A stretch of DNA of 41,074 nt, taken from NCBI GenBank assembly GCA_964658455.1, contig CAZZZA010000013.1, positions 1 through 41,074 on the forward strand. The letters are read 5' to 3'. Both the position numbers and the translations under genes were made by a program. This DNA is from Lichenicola sp964658455. Its GTDB lineage: Bacteria; Pseudomonadota; Alphaproteobacteria; Acetobacterales; Acetobacteraceae. Below the pieces are notes generated by a model. That model searched no databases, had not been told where the DNA came from, and worked only from the letters and a program-made list of their open reading frames with translations. Positions 1 through 8,275 of this stretch are shown here, one piece after another; within the stretch, counting starts at the first letter, position 1, and every line of letters starts with the position of its first letter.

Positions 1-1507
1 TGGCGAAGGCCAGGCATTCGCTGGCGAACCGCACCCCGGCGCGGCGCGCATCCTCGAGCGGCCGGCGATAGGCGCCGACGCCGTAATAGTGCGACACCCC
101 GGCGGCGACGGTGATCGGCAACGCCCCGCCCCAGGGCGAGTGCGGCACCACGTGCAGACCGGGCCGGAGCTGCCGGACCAGCGCGGGCAGCGTCTCCTCG
201 AAGAACGGCATCGCGCGCCGTGCGGCATCGAGACCGAGCATGGTCGCCTGCTGTGCCATCTCCGAGCCGCCGCACAGCACCACCAGCGACGGGCTGCCGC
301 CCAGCCGGCCCAGCAGTTGTTCGACCTCGGCGATCGCCTGGCTGCGCAGCGGCTCGCGGTCGAGCGGATAATCCATGTTGGCGAACATCAGCTCCTGCCA
401 GACCAGGATGCCGAGTTCGTCGCACAGCGCGTGGAAGGCCGGGCTCTCGTAGAGCATGGTGCCCCCGACCCGGACCATGTTCATCCCGGCATCCCGCAAT
501 GCGTGCAGCCAGGGCGCGTACGTCTCGCGCTCGCCGGACAGGCCGAGCAGATCGGCGCTGGTCCAGCAGGCGCCGCGGCAGAACACCGAGACACCGTTCA
601 CTTCCAGCCCGAAGCCGTTGCCGTCGGCGCCGGTCGCCACCGAGGTCTCCCTGAAGCCGACCCGGCCCAGGCTGAGTTCGCTCCGCCCGTCGCCCAGGAA
701 CACCTCGTGCAGCACCGGCGTGCCGTGCGTGTGCGGCCACCAGCGGGCGACCCGGCGCAGCGTGAGGTCGGCGGTGTGACACCCGTCGCCGGCCCGGGTC
801 AGCGCGGCGGTCACGCCGCCGACCCGCAGCGTCAGCGGACGCGCGCCGTACTCGGGCTCGGGCTCGGCCATCCGGAGGTGCACCGACAGCACCCCGTCAT
901 CGCCGCGGATCGCGGTCTCGAAGCGGCACCATTCGACGATGCCCGGTCCGCCGACCAGCTCGACCGGCCGGTATGGACCGATCGCCGGGAACGACGGGCA
1001 CCAGCCGGGCATGTGGCCGAGCAGGGTCTGCCGATACAGCCGCAGCGCGTTGACCGTGAGCCTGGTGCGCCAGCGCGACCGGCCGGACGCCTGGCCGAGC
1101 GCGCGCAGCAGCGAATGGAACCGCAGCGACACCCGCACCGGTCCGCCGGCCAGCGGTCCGACCGTGAGCGCAACGAACATGCTGGTCGACCGGCCGGCGC
1201 AGGCATCGTCGAGCCAGACCTCGCACAGCCCGGCCAGACCCTGGAACCGCAGCCGGGCGCCGGCCGGCGCCTCGAACACGGTCTGATACCAGATATCGTC
1301 TTCGTGCAGCGGCAGCGGTGCCGCGTCACCCCAGGCCGCCTGTCCCTGCAGCGCCTGCAACGCAGTTCCGGGAACCGCCGCGTCCTGCCAGACCGTGTCG
1401 GCGGGCAGGGCGTCAGGATGCAAAGCCGCCCCGGCGGCGGTGCGCGCGATCCGCCAGCCTGCGTCCAGACGCGGTGCGAAACCGAGGGGTGCTGCGACCG
1501 CCGTCAC
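1..1507 (-). CDS. Glycoside hydrolase family 2, beta-mannosidase-like (partial, C-terminus beyond left edge)
   Basis: About 502 codons are present; the frame stays open to base 1, so the C-terminus lies outside. The start is a GTG that overlaps the stop of the upstream DUF1839 gene (GTGA), which implies translational coupling. An N-terminal jelly-roll-like part (residues about 1-180) is followed by an immunoglobulin-like part and then the TIM barrel, where GH2 mannosidase signatures are clear: VRVGGTMLYES (346-355) and CDELGILVWQELMF (362-375). The acid/base region reads LCGGSE with Glu416 where beta-mannosidases usually have a GNNE-type motif, and FASE places the likely nucleophile at Glu497. 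No signal peptide is seen, so it appears cytoplasmic. As the last visible gene of an amino acid:carrier protein cassette, its substrate is unlikely to be plain dietary mannan; a glycosyl carrier or glycan intermediate is an inference. Family call is firm, substrate is not. Confidence 0.82.
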   Translation of the reverse strand, partial: MTAVAAPLGFAPRLDAGWRIARTAAGAALHPDALPADTVWQDAAVPGTALQALQGQAAWGDAAPLPLHEDDIWYQTVFEAPAGARLRFQGLAGLCEVWLDDACAGRSTSMFVALTVGPLAGGPVRVSLRFHSLLRALGQASGRSRWRTRLTVNALRLYRQTLLGHMPGWCPSFPAIGPYRPVELVGGPGIVEWCRFETAIRGDDGVLSVHLRMAEPEPEYGARPLTLRVGGVTAALTRAGDGCHTADLTLRRVARWWPHTHGTPVLHEVFLGDGRSELSLGRVGFRETSVATGADGNGFGLEVNGVSVFCRGACWTSADLLGLSGERETYAPWLHALRDAGMNMVRVGGTMLYESPAFHALCDELGILVWQELMFANMDYPLDREPLRSQAIAEVEQLLGRLGGSPSLVVLCGGSEMAQQATMLGLDAARRAMPFFEETLPALVRQLRPGLHVVPHSPWGGALPITVAAGVSHYYGVGAYRRPLEDARRAGVRFASECLAFA

Positions 1508-2475
1508 CGGAGATAGGCTTCGAGCCCGGATACGATCGCCGCATACGCGGTCTCGAAGGTGTCGAAACAGTCGTCGTAGGGATCGAGGCGCCGTCGCGCG
1601 ACGCTGCGGGCCAGACGGAACTGCAGGATCTTCGCCGTCTGCGCGATCTGGTCGCTTGCGTCGGCCGCATCGCCGAGCCGGTCCGGATCGAGCCAGCGCA
1701 GATGGCTCGCGAACAGTTCGAAATTGGCGCCGATCGCGCGCGGGAAATGGAACGCGTAATCGTGGAACGTGTCCGGCGCGGCCACCAGCGCCTGCAGGTG
1801 CGCGGCGAACGCGTCGCGCCAGCAGGCGAACGGGCCCGGCGCCGGACGCGCGGCCAGATGGGTGCGCAACAATGCGGTCGCGGTGGTCCGCAGCGTCGCC
1901 GCGTCGGCGGAGGCGGGGCCGGTCTTGGCGATCTCGACATAGGGCGGCAGCAGGTCGGGCTGCGCCAGCAGTTCGGGCCGCAGGCGGAACGCGCCGCGAT
2001 AATCCTCGCCCGACAGCACGCCGCGCGCGGCATTGTGGAAATAGCGACAGCTTTCGTCGGCGGGGTCGATCGCGTCCACGGCGATCGTCGTCTTCACATG
2101 GCCCTGCCGGTAGGTGGTGGCCGCGGTGTCGGGCAGGTAGAACGCATCGACTTCCAGCAGCACCACATGGCCGCGCGCGACCTGCAGCGCGGTGTGCTGT
2201 TCCAGCGTGCGGTAGATCGACAGTTCCTGCACCTGGATGCCGTACAGGCGGCGCAGATCCTCGAACGGGATCTTGGAGAAGGTGAACTGGTCGCCCTCGA
2301 AGGCCTGGGTGATGGCGAAACCGAACGCGGCCTCCGGCACCTTGCCGAGGCTTGCCAGCAGCTCGATCCACAGATCGGTGTAGCAGTTGGTTTCCGGCCA
2401 GGAGCGGTCCGCGCCGTGCAGCGCATGCGGCACGAACGGCGCCGTCGCGTCGGCCTCCGCGATCAGGACGGCCAC
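1504..2475 (-). CDS. DUF1839 family protein
   Basis: A 323-residue protein of the DUF1839 family, whose biochemical role is not established. Conserved-looking stretches are NCYTDLWIELL near residue 26, the GDQFTFSK segment near 60, LYGIQVQEL near 75, EVDAFYLPD near 109, a YRQGHVKTTI segment near 124 and YFHNAARG near 149. The residues that stand out are acidic and histidine positions typical of an enzyme active site, but no catalytic mechanism can be assigned. I chose the GTG start at 2475 because an AGGA lies seven bases upstream and because it overlaps the end of the ligase gene by 13 bases; the open frame extends much further upstream only as a shadow. It sits between the amino acid:carrier protein ligase and the GH2 gene. 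A role as aminoacyl transferase or glycan-modifying partner is an inference from this neighbourhood. Confidence 0.85.
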   Translation of the reverse strand: MAVLIAEADATAPFVPHALHGADRSWPETNCYTDLWIELLASLGKVPEAAFGFAITQAFEGDQFTFSKIPFEDLRRLYGIQVQELSIYRTLEQHTALQVARGHVVLLEVDAFYLPDTAATTYRQGHVKTTIAVDAIDPADESCRYFHNAARGVLSGEDYRGAFRLRPELLAQPDLLPPYVEIAKTGPASADAATLRTTATALLRTHLAARPAPGPFACWRDAFAAHLQALVAAPDTFHDYAFHFPRAIGANFELFASHLRWLDPDRLGDAADASDQIAQTAKILQFRLARSVARRRLDPYDDCFDTFETAYAAIVSGLEAYLR

Positions 2476-3374
2476 AGGGCGGTCCTGACAGCCTGCGGCC
2501 ACGCCGTCCGGTCGAGACCGTGATGCCTGAACAGCGCCAGCGTGAGCCGTTCGAAGCCGAAACCGACGCAGGCCGTATGGGCCAGCGTGCCGTCCTGCAT
2601 GCGCAGATCCCAGATCTCGCTGAAATGGTCCATGTGGTAGTTGAAGCTGAGGCACGCGGTCGGGTTGTCGTCGCTGTTCACCGGCACCAGCAGCTCGTAT
2701 TTCAGCGCCTGGTCGCGCTGACTCTCCGCCATGATCCTGCCGCCGCGGCCGAAGAACGGGTCGTTGGCGAGGTCGATCGCCACCGGCAGGCCGAGCGCGG
2801 CGATGATCTCGCGCCCGCGTTCCGCCCAGGAATCGCGGAACGCCCGGACATCGGCCGGGGCGCCGATCCGCACGAACTCGCGCATGCGAAAAAGCTGCAT
2901 CCGGGTCGGCTCGAGCGAGGGCTCGTGGCGAAAGCAGTACGACGACACGTCGACCAGATGGCCGGCCGGGCCGATCGCCCCGCGCGCGGCGATCGCCGGA
3001 TAGACCGGGTAGCAGGCCGCCGGGGTCAGGGCGAGATCGACGCATTCCTGCTGCGTGGTCCAGTCCTCGCCGGTCTCGAGGCACTGCAGCAGCTTCCTGT
3101 GGGCCCGGTCGTCGCCGCAGAAGCAATGCACGGTGCCGGCCAGATGCGGAAACCCCTTGAGATAGCCGCTGGTCTGCATGACCGCCCGCGGCATCGCCGG
3201 CGGGAAGCGCATCACCTCGGCGCCCGGCATCGCGCCGTCGCGCGAGATCAGCCCGTCGATCCCGTCGACCACCGCCTCGAAATCGCCGCTGCGGCCGTAG
3301 ACGCCGTCGACGCCGCTGGCGATCAGCAGTCCGGCCTCGAACAGGGAGTCGCGGAACGATGCTTCTGCTGGCAT
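2463..3374 (-). CDS. Amino acid--[acyl-carrier-protein] ligase (SerRS-like)
   Basis: This 303-residue protein resembles the catalytic core of an atypical seryl-tRNA synthetase without the tRNA-binding arm. Known members (for example from Bradyrhizobium) activate a small amino acid, usually glycine or alanine, with ATP and transfer it to the phosphopantetheine of a carrier protein instead of tRNA. Class II motif 2 is visible as FRHEPSLEPTR followed by FRMREFVRIG (148-171), and motif 3 as GFGFERLTLALF (271-282). Cys121, Glu166 and Cys269 are placed like the three zinc ligands described for the family. The start ATG at 3374 lies three bases after the acyl-CoA dehydrogenase stop. The cognate carrier protein is encoded two genes upstream in the same operon, which strongly supports this function. 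The amino acid used cannot be read from the sequence. Confidence 0.88.
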   Translation of the reverse strand: MPAEASFRDSLFEAGLLIASGVDGVYGRSGDFEAVVDGIDGLISRDGAMPGAEVMRFPPAMPRAVMQTSGYLKGFPHLAGTVHCFCGDDRAHRKLLQCLETGEDWTTQQECVDLALTPAACYPVYPAIAARGAIGPAGHLVDVSSYCFRHEPSLEPTRMQLFRMREFVRIGAPADVRAFRDSWAERGREIIAALGLPVAIDLANDPFFGRGGRIMAESQRDQALKYELLVPVNSDDNPTACLSFNYHMDHFSEIWDLRMQDGTLAHTACVGFGFERLTLALFRHHGLDRTAWPQAVRTALWPS

Positions 3375-3377
3375 CGC

Positions 3378-4541
3378 CTATCCTTTCATCAGCGGCGCGC
3401 GTTGCGCGACCAGCATCGTTGCCGTGTTCGCGGCGATCCGGTCGTTGTTGACCATCAGCGGCGCCGAATGCAGGTCGCGCAGATGGCGACCGAGGCTGTA
3501 CGGGGTGCCGTACTTGTAGCCGGCGATGCCGCAGACCAGCATCGCTTCCTGGACCACTTCCAGCGCCAGCTCGGACAGCGCGATCTTCAGGCCGTTGACT
3601 TCTGTCAGGAAGCCGAGCGGCAGCGCCTCGCGGTCGCCGTCGCGGCGCGTGCCGTATTCGGCGGTCGCGTTGTCGAGCCGGGCGCGCATCGTCACCAGCA
3701 CCGACACCGCCTTCTCCAGCCGCACGCCGCCCGGCGGCAGCGATCCTGGATTGGACTGGGCCTGCCGGCGCAGGAAGGCGCGGGCCTTCTCGGCGGCATC
3801 GGTGGCGATCCCTAGCCAGACCGAGCCCCACAGGATGTGCGAGGTCGGCAGCATGGTGTGCTGGGCGATCTCGCCGAACGGGATCGGCACGACCTGCTGC
3901 GGCTCGGCGGTGAGGACGACGTCGAACGCCTTGCTGTCGGTGCCGCGCATGCCGAGCGTGTCCCAGCGGCTGGTCTCGGTCAGGCTCGTCTGCGCGCGGT
4001 CGGCGACGACCAGGATCTGGTCCGACGACGACGCCTCGGCATCGCGGCGGGCGGTGACCAGGAGCGCGTCGGCATGCTCGCCATAGGAGATGGCGGAGGA
4101 CCGCTTCGACAGCGCCAGCCGGCCATCGGCGTATTCCGGGGCGCACAGGCTGGCGCGTATGTTGCCGCCGATGCCGACCTCGGACGTCACCGACGCCAGC
4201 AGCAGCTGTTCGGTCGCCACCCGGCCGAGGAACCGGTCCTGCCACGACTCGATGCCGGCGGCGGCGACCAGGCACGCGACCTGGATCTGGTGCATCGCGA
4301 AGATCAGCGCGGTGGAGCTGCAGGCTTGGCCGAGGATGCGGCAGACCAGCGCCGCGTCCGCCAGGCAACCGCCGGGACCGCCCAGCGACTCCGGAACCAG
4401 CAGGCCGAGCAGCCGCTGCTGCTTAAGCGCCTCCATCGCCTCGACCGGGAACCGCGCGCTCTTGTCGACATCGTCGGCATGGGTGCCGGCCACCGCCGCC
4501 GCGGTCTGGGCACGCTCGGCGAGGGAGAAGGCGCGGGTCAC
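3378..4541 (-). CDS. Acyl-CoA dehydrogenase family flavoprotein
   Basis: A 387-residue FAD-dependent acyl-CoA dehydrogenase-fold protein. The N-terminal helical domain (LLVPESLGGPGG near residue 50), the middle beta domain (WDTLGMRGTDSKAFD near 195) and the C-terminal four-helix domain (MLVCGIAGYKYGTPYSLGRHLRDLHS near 325-355) are in the usual order. The GTG start at 4541 overlaps the stop of the carrier-protein gene (GTGA); the longer frame upstream only reads across that gene out of phase. I did not locate a convincing catalytic Glu, so either oxidation or a related dehydration is possible. Flavoproteins of this fold are known to oxidise prolyl groups held on carrier proteins in pyrrole biosynthesis, so acting on an aminoacyl-carrier-protein thioester rather than an acyl-CoA is a reasonable inference here. 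Confidence 0.85.
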   Translation of the reverse strand: MTRAFSLAERAQTAAAVAGTHADDVDKSARFPVEAMEALKQQRLLGLLVPESLGGPGGCLADAALVCRILGQACSSTALIFAMHQIQVACLVAAAGIESWQDRFLGRVATEQLLLASVTSEVGIGGNIRASLCAPEYADGRLALSKRSSAISYGEHADALLVTARRDAEASSSDQILVVADRAQTSLTETSRWDTLGMRGTDSKAFDVVLTAEPQQVVPIPFGEIAQHTMLPTSHILWGSVWLGIATDAAEKARAFLRRQAQSNPGSLPPGGVRLEKAVSVLVTMRARLDNATAEYGTRRDGDREALPLGFLTEVNGLKIALSELALEVVQEAMLVCGIAGYKYGTPYSLGRHLRDLHSAPLMVNNDRIAANTATMLVAQRAPLMKG

Positions 4542-4789
4542 GGCGTCAGGACGCCGGACTTCAGGCGCTCCACCACCCCCTCCAGCGCCGCGATGCTCTC
4601 GAACGAGCGCCGGGTCAGCAGGTGATCGGGGAACTCCACGTCGAACGCCTCCTCGATGGCCAGCATCACGTTCACCGTGGCGAGCGAACTGAGGCCGGCA
4701 TCGTAGAGATTGTCCTCCGCGCCGAGCCCGGCCGCGGGGACAGAAAGACGCCCGCACTGGGACAGGATCTCTCTGATACGGTTTTCCAT
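4538..4789 (-). CDS. Acyl/aminoacyl carrier protein
   Basis: An 83-residue acidic carrier protein with the helix-II signature GLSSLATVN. Ser35 corresponds to the phosphopantetheine serine of the usual DSL motif, here SSL. The flanking LYDAGLSSL and AIEEAFDVEFPDHLL segments are typical of the four-helix carrier fold. A strong Shine-Dalgarno (AAGGA) precedes the ATG. It is the first gene of the cassette that continues with the acyl-CoA dehydrogenase and the amino acid:[carrier protein] ligase, so it is most likely the aminoacyl acceptor rather than the fatty-acid AcpP. It needs a 4'-phosphopantetheinyl transferase encoded elsewhere. Confidence 0.9.
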   Translation of the reverse strand: MENRIREILSQCGRLSVPAAGLGAEDNLYDAGLSSLATVNVMLAIEEAFDVEFPDHLLTRRSFESIAALEGVVERLKSGVLTP

Positions 4790-4817
4790 GCTTTCCTTTT
4801 AACTCCGGTAGGTGTGG

Positions 4818-4836
4818 CGACCGTCGGGGCCGGTCG
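4818..4836 (-). terminator. Short inverted repeat between export gene and carrier-protein gene
   Basis: CGACCG and CGGTCG are separated by seven bases, just after the export-lipoprotein stop codon and before the carrier-protein Shine-Dalgarno. The stem is only six pairs with no T-run, so it could be a weak terminator or attenuator that separates the export gene from the cassette, or chance. Confidence 0.25.
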
Positions 4837-4839
4837 ACA

Positions 4840-6030
4840 CTATTTCAGTCCGGCATTGAATCCCTGGCTTGTATAGGCGGTCGACAGAATCAGGGAGAGG
4901 AATTTCGCGACGTCGGTCGAAGGCGCGTTCGAGACAAAAATGAGATCCTCCGGATGCATCGCGAACCGGCCGGCATAGATGTAGCCGCGCGGGTCGCGCA
5001 GGTCGGTGACGTAGACGGTCGGGATGGCCGGACCGCGCGCCGGACCCGGCGACGGACGCAGCCGATAGACGAACAGCGCGCGGGCGTTGGCGCGGTCGTC
5101 CTCGAGGCCGCCGGCCCTGGCGAGCGCGTCCGCCAGCGTCACCTTCTCGCCGCCGAACGCGATCCGCCGGTCCAGCGGCCCCAGCGACGATGTCTGGCCG
5201 GTGGCGCCCATCGCCAGGAAGAAGTCCGGGTCGTGCGCGACATAGATCGAATCGCCGGGTTCGAGCGTCAGGTTCTGGGTCGGGTCGTTGACGATCTCCG
5301 ACAGCCGGGCCTTGTCGACCAGCCCGGACCGCTGCAACGAGACGGTGGTCTCGTAGTCCGGGAAACGCGGCCCGCCGGCCCGCGCGATCGCCCCGATGAT
5401 GGTCTCGCCGCCCGGATCGAGCGAGAAATGCGCGGCGCCGCCGACATCGCCGACCACGGAGATCATGCCCGAGTGCCGCGACAGGATGGTGACGACGGCC
5501 TGCGGCTCGAGCGCCCGGCCGGCGAGGCGATGCACGATCGCCTGCTCGACCGCCGCCGGCGTCAGCCCGACCACCGGGATCCTGCCGCCGAACGGCACGG
5601 TGATGGTGCCGCTCTCGTCCACCTGTCGCGACGGCAGCACGACCGAGTTCCCGGTCTGGTTCTCCGGATGGTCGGTGATGAACAGGCCGCCCGGACCGGA
5701 TTCGAAGATGGTGATGCCGAGTTCGTCGCCGACGCCGATGGTGCCGTGTTCCGCCTGCGAGGCAGGCATGGCGGCAAAGGTGGAGAAGCGCGGCTCCGGG
5801 GGGCTGGTGGAGAGCGACGGGAGGGTCTCGTCATTGACCGTGACCAGCGCATACGGCGTCGGCGCGGCGGTCTGCGCGGCGGTGACGGAGGCCTGCTGCC
5901 GCACCGCCTGCAGGCCCGGACCGCTCTGCGACAGGAACGAGCCGCACCCGGTGATGGGCAGCACCGCGACGAGCGCCGTCGCGATGCCGGTCGCCCTGCG
6001 GACCGACATCCCCGGGATCTGCTTGGGCAT
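4840..6030 (-). CDS. Polysaccharide export outer-membrane lipoprotein (Wza/OPX family)
   Basis: A 396-residue outer-membrane polysaccharide export protein. The N-terminus has a basic stretch, a hydrophobic core (ATGIATALVAVLP) and a lipobox ITGC, so it is a lipoprotein with the lipid on Cys29 for this start. The poly-export domain begins at GVGDELGITIFESGPG and is followed by two SLBB-like segments (ISVVGDVGGAAHFSL and the GGEKVTLADALARAGGL region). Proteins of this family form the channel through which group 1 capsule or exopolysaccharide leaves the cell. Starts at 6009, 6054 and 6066 are in the same frame; 6030 gives a normal signal peptide length but has no clear Shine-Dalgarno. It follows the glycosyltransferase genes and the flippase, consistent with a Wzx/Wzy-type export locus. 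No Wzc-type kinase is visible in this window. Confidence 0.9.
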   Translation of the reverse strand: MPKQIPGMSVRRATGIATALVAVLPITGCGSFLSQSGPGLQAVRQQASVTAAQTAAPTPYALVTVNDETLPSLSTSPPEPRFSTFAAMPASQAEHGTIGVGDELGITIFESGPGGLFITDHPENQTGNSVVLPSRQVDESGTITVPFGGRIPVVGLTPAAVEQAIVHRLAGRALEPQAVVTILSRHSGMISVVGDVGGAAHFSLDPGGETIIGAIARAGGPRFPDYETTVSLQRSGLVDKARLSEIVNDPTQNLTLEPGDSIYVAHDPDFFLAMGATGQTSSLGPLDRRIAFGGEKVTLADALARAGGLEDDRANARALFVYRLRPSPGPARGPAIPTVYVTDLRDPRGYIYAGRFAMHPEDLIFVSNAPSTDVAKFLSLILSTAYTSQGFNAGLK

Positions 6031-6068
6031 GAAGAAGAAAACCCCCGACGGCATCACGCGCGGCATCC

Positions 6069-7097
6069 TCACACGGTCTCGAGGGCGATGGGCGCGTGCG
6101 CCGATTGTGTCGGACGCCGCTTGGCGCGTCCATCCAGAAACCCGACCGCCCAGGCCAGGTGCATGACGATCGCCGCGGGGCCCATCCACAGCAGGGCCGG
6201 GTCGCGCCGGCGCACCGCCTGCACCGCTCCCCACAGCAGGCAGGCGCCGACATAGCAGCCCGCCGGCAGCGCCAGCAGCGGCTGCACCGGGGCGAGCAGC
6301 GCGAGCACGAACGCGCCGAGGATCGCGATCGGCAGGCACTGGCGCAGCCGCAGGCGCTGACGGTGCTTGGCCGTGGTGCGGGCGCGCCCGCGACCGTGCC
6401 GCACATACTGCCGGGCGAGCTGGCGCAGCGTCTCGCGCGGGTAGTAGTCGATCATCGCGTCCGGACAGAGCCAGATGCGGCCGCCGGCCTGCAACGCGCG
6501 CACATCGAGCTCCGCATCCTCGTTATGGGTGAAGGTCGGATCATACCCGCCGATGGTTCTGAAGAAGTTAAGGTCGAACGCCGCATGGTGGCCGTGCTCG
6601 ACGAACCGCGCGGTCCCGACACGGCGATGGCTCGAGCCGCCATTGCCGAGCAGGCTGTTCTGCGTCGCCGCGATCGCCCGCTGCATCGCCCCGGTGCCGA
6701 CGGTGCGCATCGGCACCACGACCGAGGTGGCGCCGGTCTCGGCCAGCGCCCGCAGGCAGGCGCGCACGAAGCCGGGCGGATAGCCGGCGTGGGCATCGGC
6801 GCGCAGCAGGATGCGGCTCTGCGGCGCGGCGCGGCCGGCCGCGAGATTGCAGGCCGCCGATTGCAGCCGCGCCGGATTATGCACCACCCGCAGGCCGGAC
6901 CCGGCGGCCGCCAGCGCCTCGACGATCGCGACCGTCCGGTCCTGGCTGCCGCCATCGACGACCATGATCTCGCATCGCAGGTCGCGCACCTGGTCGAGCA
7001 GCGAGGTCAGCGCCGCCTCGATGTAGCGCTCCTCGTTCAGCACCGGGATCACCACGGTGAAGAAGTCGGGGAGGACGTCTGGGTCGGCGTGCATCAT
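6069..7097 (-). CDS. Glycosyltransferase family 2, membrane-associated
   Basis: A 342-residue GT-A fold glycosyltransferase. The nucleotide-sugar region starts at FTVVIPVLNEERYI, with the VVDGGSQD motif near residue 48, a DAHAGYPPGF acidic motif near 103, and the HNEDAELDVRAL segment near 195 as the probable acceptor or catalytic acid region. Two or three hydrophobic segments near the C-terminus (PIAILGAFVLALL and ALLWMGPAAIVMHLAWAV) suggest attachment to the inner membrane. This layout resembles succinoglycan ExoA-type enzymes. The ATG overlaps the upstream glycosyltransferase stop (ATGA), so the two are translationally coupled. Sugar and acceptor are not predictable. Confidence 0.88.
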   Translation of the reverse strand: MMHADPDVLPDFFTVVIPVLNEERYIEAALTSLLDQVRDLRCEIMVVDGGSQDRTVAIVEALAAAGSGLRVVHNPARLQSAACNLAAGRAAPQSRILLRADAHAGYPPGFVRACLRALAETGATSVVVPMRTVGTGAMQRAIAATQNSLLGNGGSSHRRVGTARFVEHGHHAAFDLNFFRTIGGYDPTFTHNEDAELDVRALQAGGRIWLCPDAMIDYYPRETLRQLARQYVRHGRGRARTTAKHRQRLRLRQCLPIAILGAFVLALLAPVQPLLALPAGCYVGACLLWGAVQAVRRRDPALLWMGPAAIVMHLAWAVGFLDGRAKRRPTQSAHAPIALETV

Positions 7098-8275
7098 GTG
7101 GTCCCGTACCGTTCCGAGGCGCTCGGCGCCGGGCCGCGACGGTGCTCGCCGGCGCGCAGAGCGCGCAGGCTCTCGACGAAGCGGGCCGCGGTGTCGGCGG
7201 TCTCGGTCAGCGCCATCGGGTCGAGCCGTGCGACACGCGCCTGGAGCGCGGCGTAGGCGGTGGCGTCGAGACCGGCGAAGAACCGCTGCAACGCCTGCGG
7301 CAGCGGCTCGGTGAGCAGCACGCCGCAATCATGGTCGGCGACCCACCGGCCGGTCTGCACCGTGCCGAGCGCCAGCGGCACCGCGCCGAACATGCCGCCC
7401 TCGTAGAGCCGGTTCGGCAGCAGCCATTCCGAGTTGAAGCCGGCCTCGTAGAAATCCAGCGTCCAGTTGAAATGCACGCCGCCATAGAGCCGGCCGAGAT
7501 CGGTGGCGCGGTCGTAGCCGCCATGGAACGTCATGCCGGGGGTGGCGGCGACGATGTCGTGGAAATCGGGGATCGCGTCCAGCGCCGGCCGGCCGTGTAT
7601 GTCCACCTGCACCGCGCCGCCGGCGGTGCGGACCAGATCGGCGAGCAGCGCCAGGCTGCGCCTGCAGCGCAGGATGCCGAGCCAGCCGATCCGCCATGGC
7701 GGCCCGTCCGGCCGGCGCGCCTCCGACGCGCCGGGCGCGAGATCGCTGCCCAGCAGCTTGTTCTCCAGCAGCATCCAGCGCGGCAGCCGGCGATGCGCCT
7801 GCTCGAAATAGCGGTCGATGAAGCGGGGCGAACTGACGATCAGCAGCGCCGAGCGGTCGAGCAGGCGCTGCTCGATCCAGCGCAGCACCCTGCCGGCCGG
7901 ACCGCGATTGGTCATCAGGCGGTGGATGTCCAGGCATTCATAGACGATCGGCGTTGAGAGCCGCAGCCGCGCCCGCACCAGCACCGCGATCAGCAGCATC
8001 TCCAGCGTGCGCGCGACGATGACCTCGCTGTCGCGCATCGCGCCGCGCCACCGACGCGAGAACAGCGCCGCGCGGATCGTCGCGGCGATCCGCTGGCCGA
8101 ATTCTCCGTTCCGCGTCGACCCCAACACCTGCCCTTCGGGGCGCGCCCCGGCCCCGGCGCCGGCCTGCCGCTCGAAACCGAACAGCGCCACCGTGGCGCC
8201 GCCCTCGCGCAGGAAGCGCACCCTCCGCCGCACCGCGGCGTCGCGCAGGTCGTGGACCAGATACAGGATGGTCAC
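7094..8275 (-). CDS. Glycosyltransferase, GT4-like (GT-B fold)
   Basis: A 393-residue protein beginning VTILYLVHDLRDAAVRRRV, a typical N-terminal Rossmann strand of GT-B glycosyltransferases. The middle contains VIVARTLEML and VYECLDIHRLM, and the C-terminal half has WRIGWLGILRCRRSL and a donor-binding region around LPNRLYEGGMFGAVPLAL where the NRLYEGG segment replaces the usual E-x7-E motif. The GTG start overlaps the flippase stop (GTGA). It probably adds one sugar to the lipid-linked repeat unit assembled by this locus; the donor is unknown. Confidence 0.82.
   Translation of the reverse strand: MTILYLVHDLRDAAVRRRVRFLREGGATVALFGFERQAGAGAGARPEGQVLGSTRNGEFGQRIAATIRAALFSRRWRGAMRDSEVIVARTLEMLLIAVLVRARLRLSTPIVYECLDIHRLMTNRGPAGRVLRWIEQRLLDRSALLIVSSPRFIDRYFEQAHRRLPRWMLLENKLLGSDLAPGASEARRPDGPPWRIGWLGILRCRRSLALLADLVRTAGGAVQVDIHGRPALDAIPDFHDIVAATPGMTFHGGYDRATDLGRLYGGVHFNWTLDFYEAGFNSEWLLPNRLYEGGMFGAVPLALGTVQTGRWVADHDCGVLLTEPLPQALQRFFAGLDATAYAALQARVARLDPMALTETADTAARFVESLRALRAGEHRRGPAPSASERYGTT

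Noticed and set aside
89..1516. Plus-strand open frame of 475 codons at the left end
   Set aside because: The opposite strand reads as a GH2 protein with intact signature motifs that stays open to the edge.
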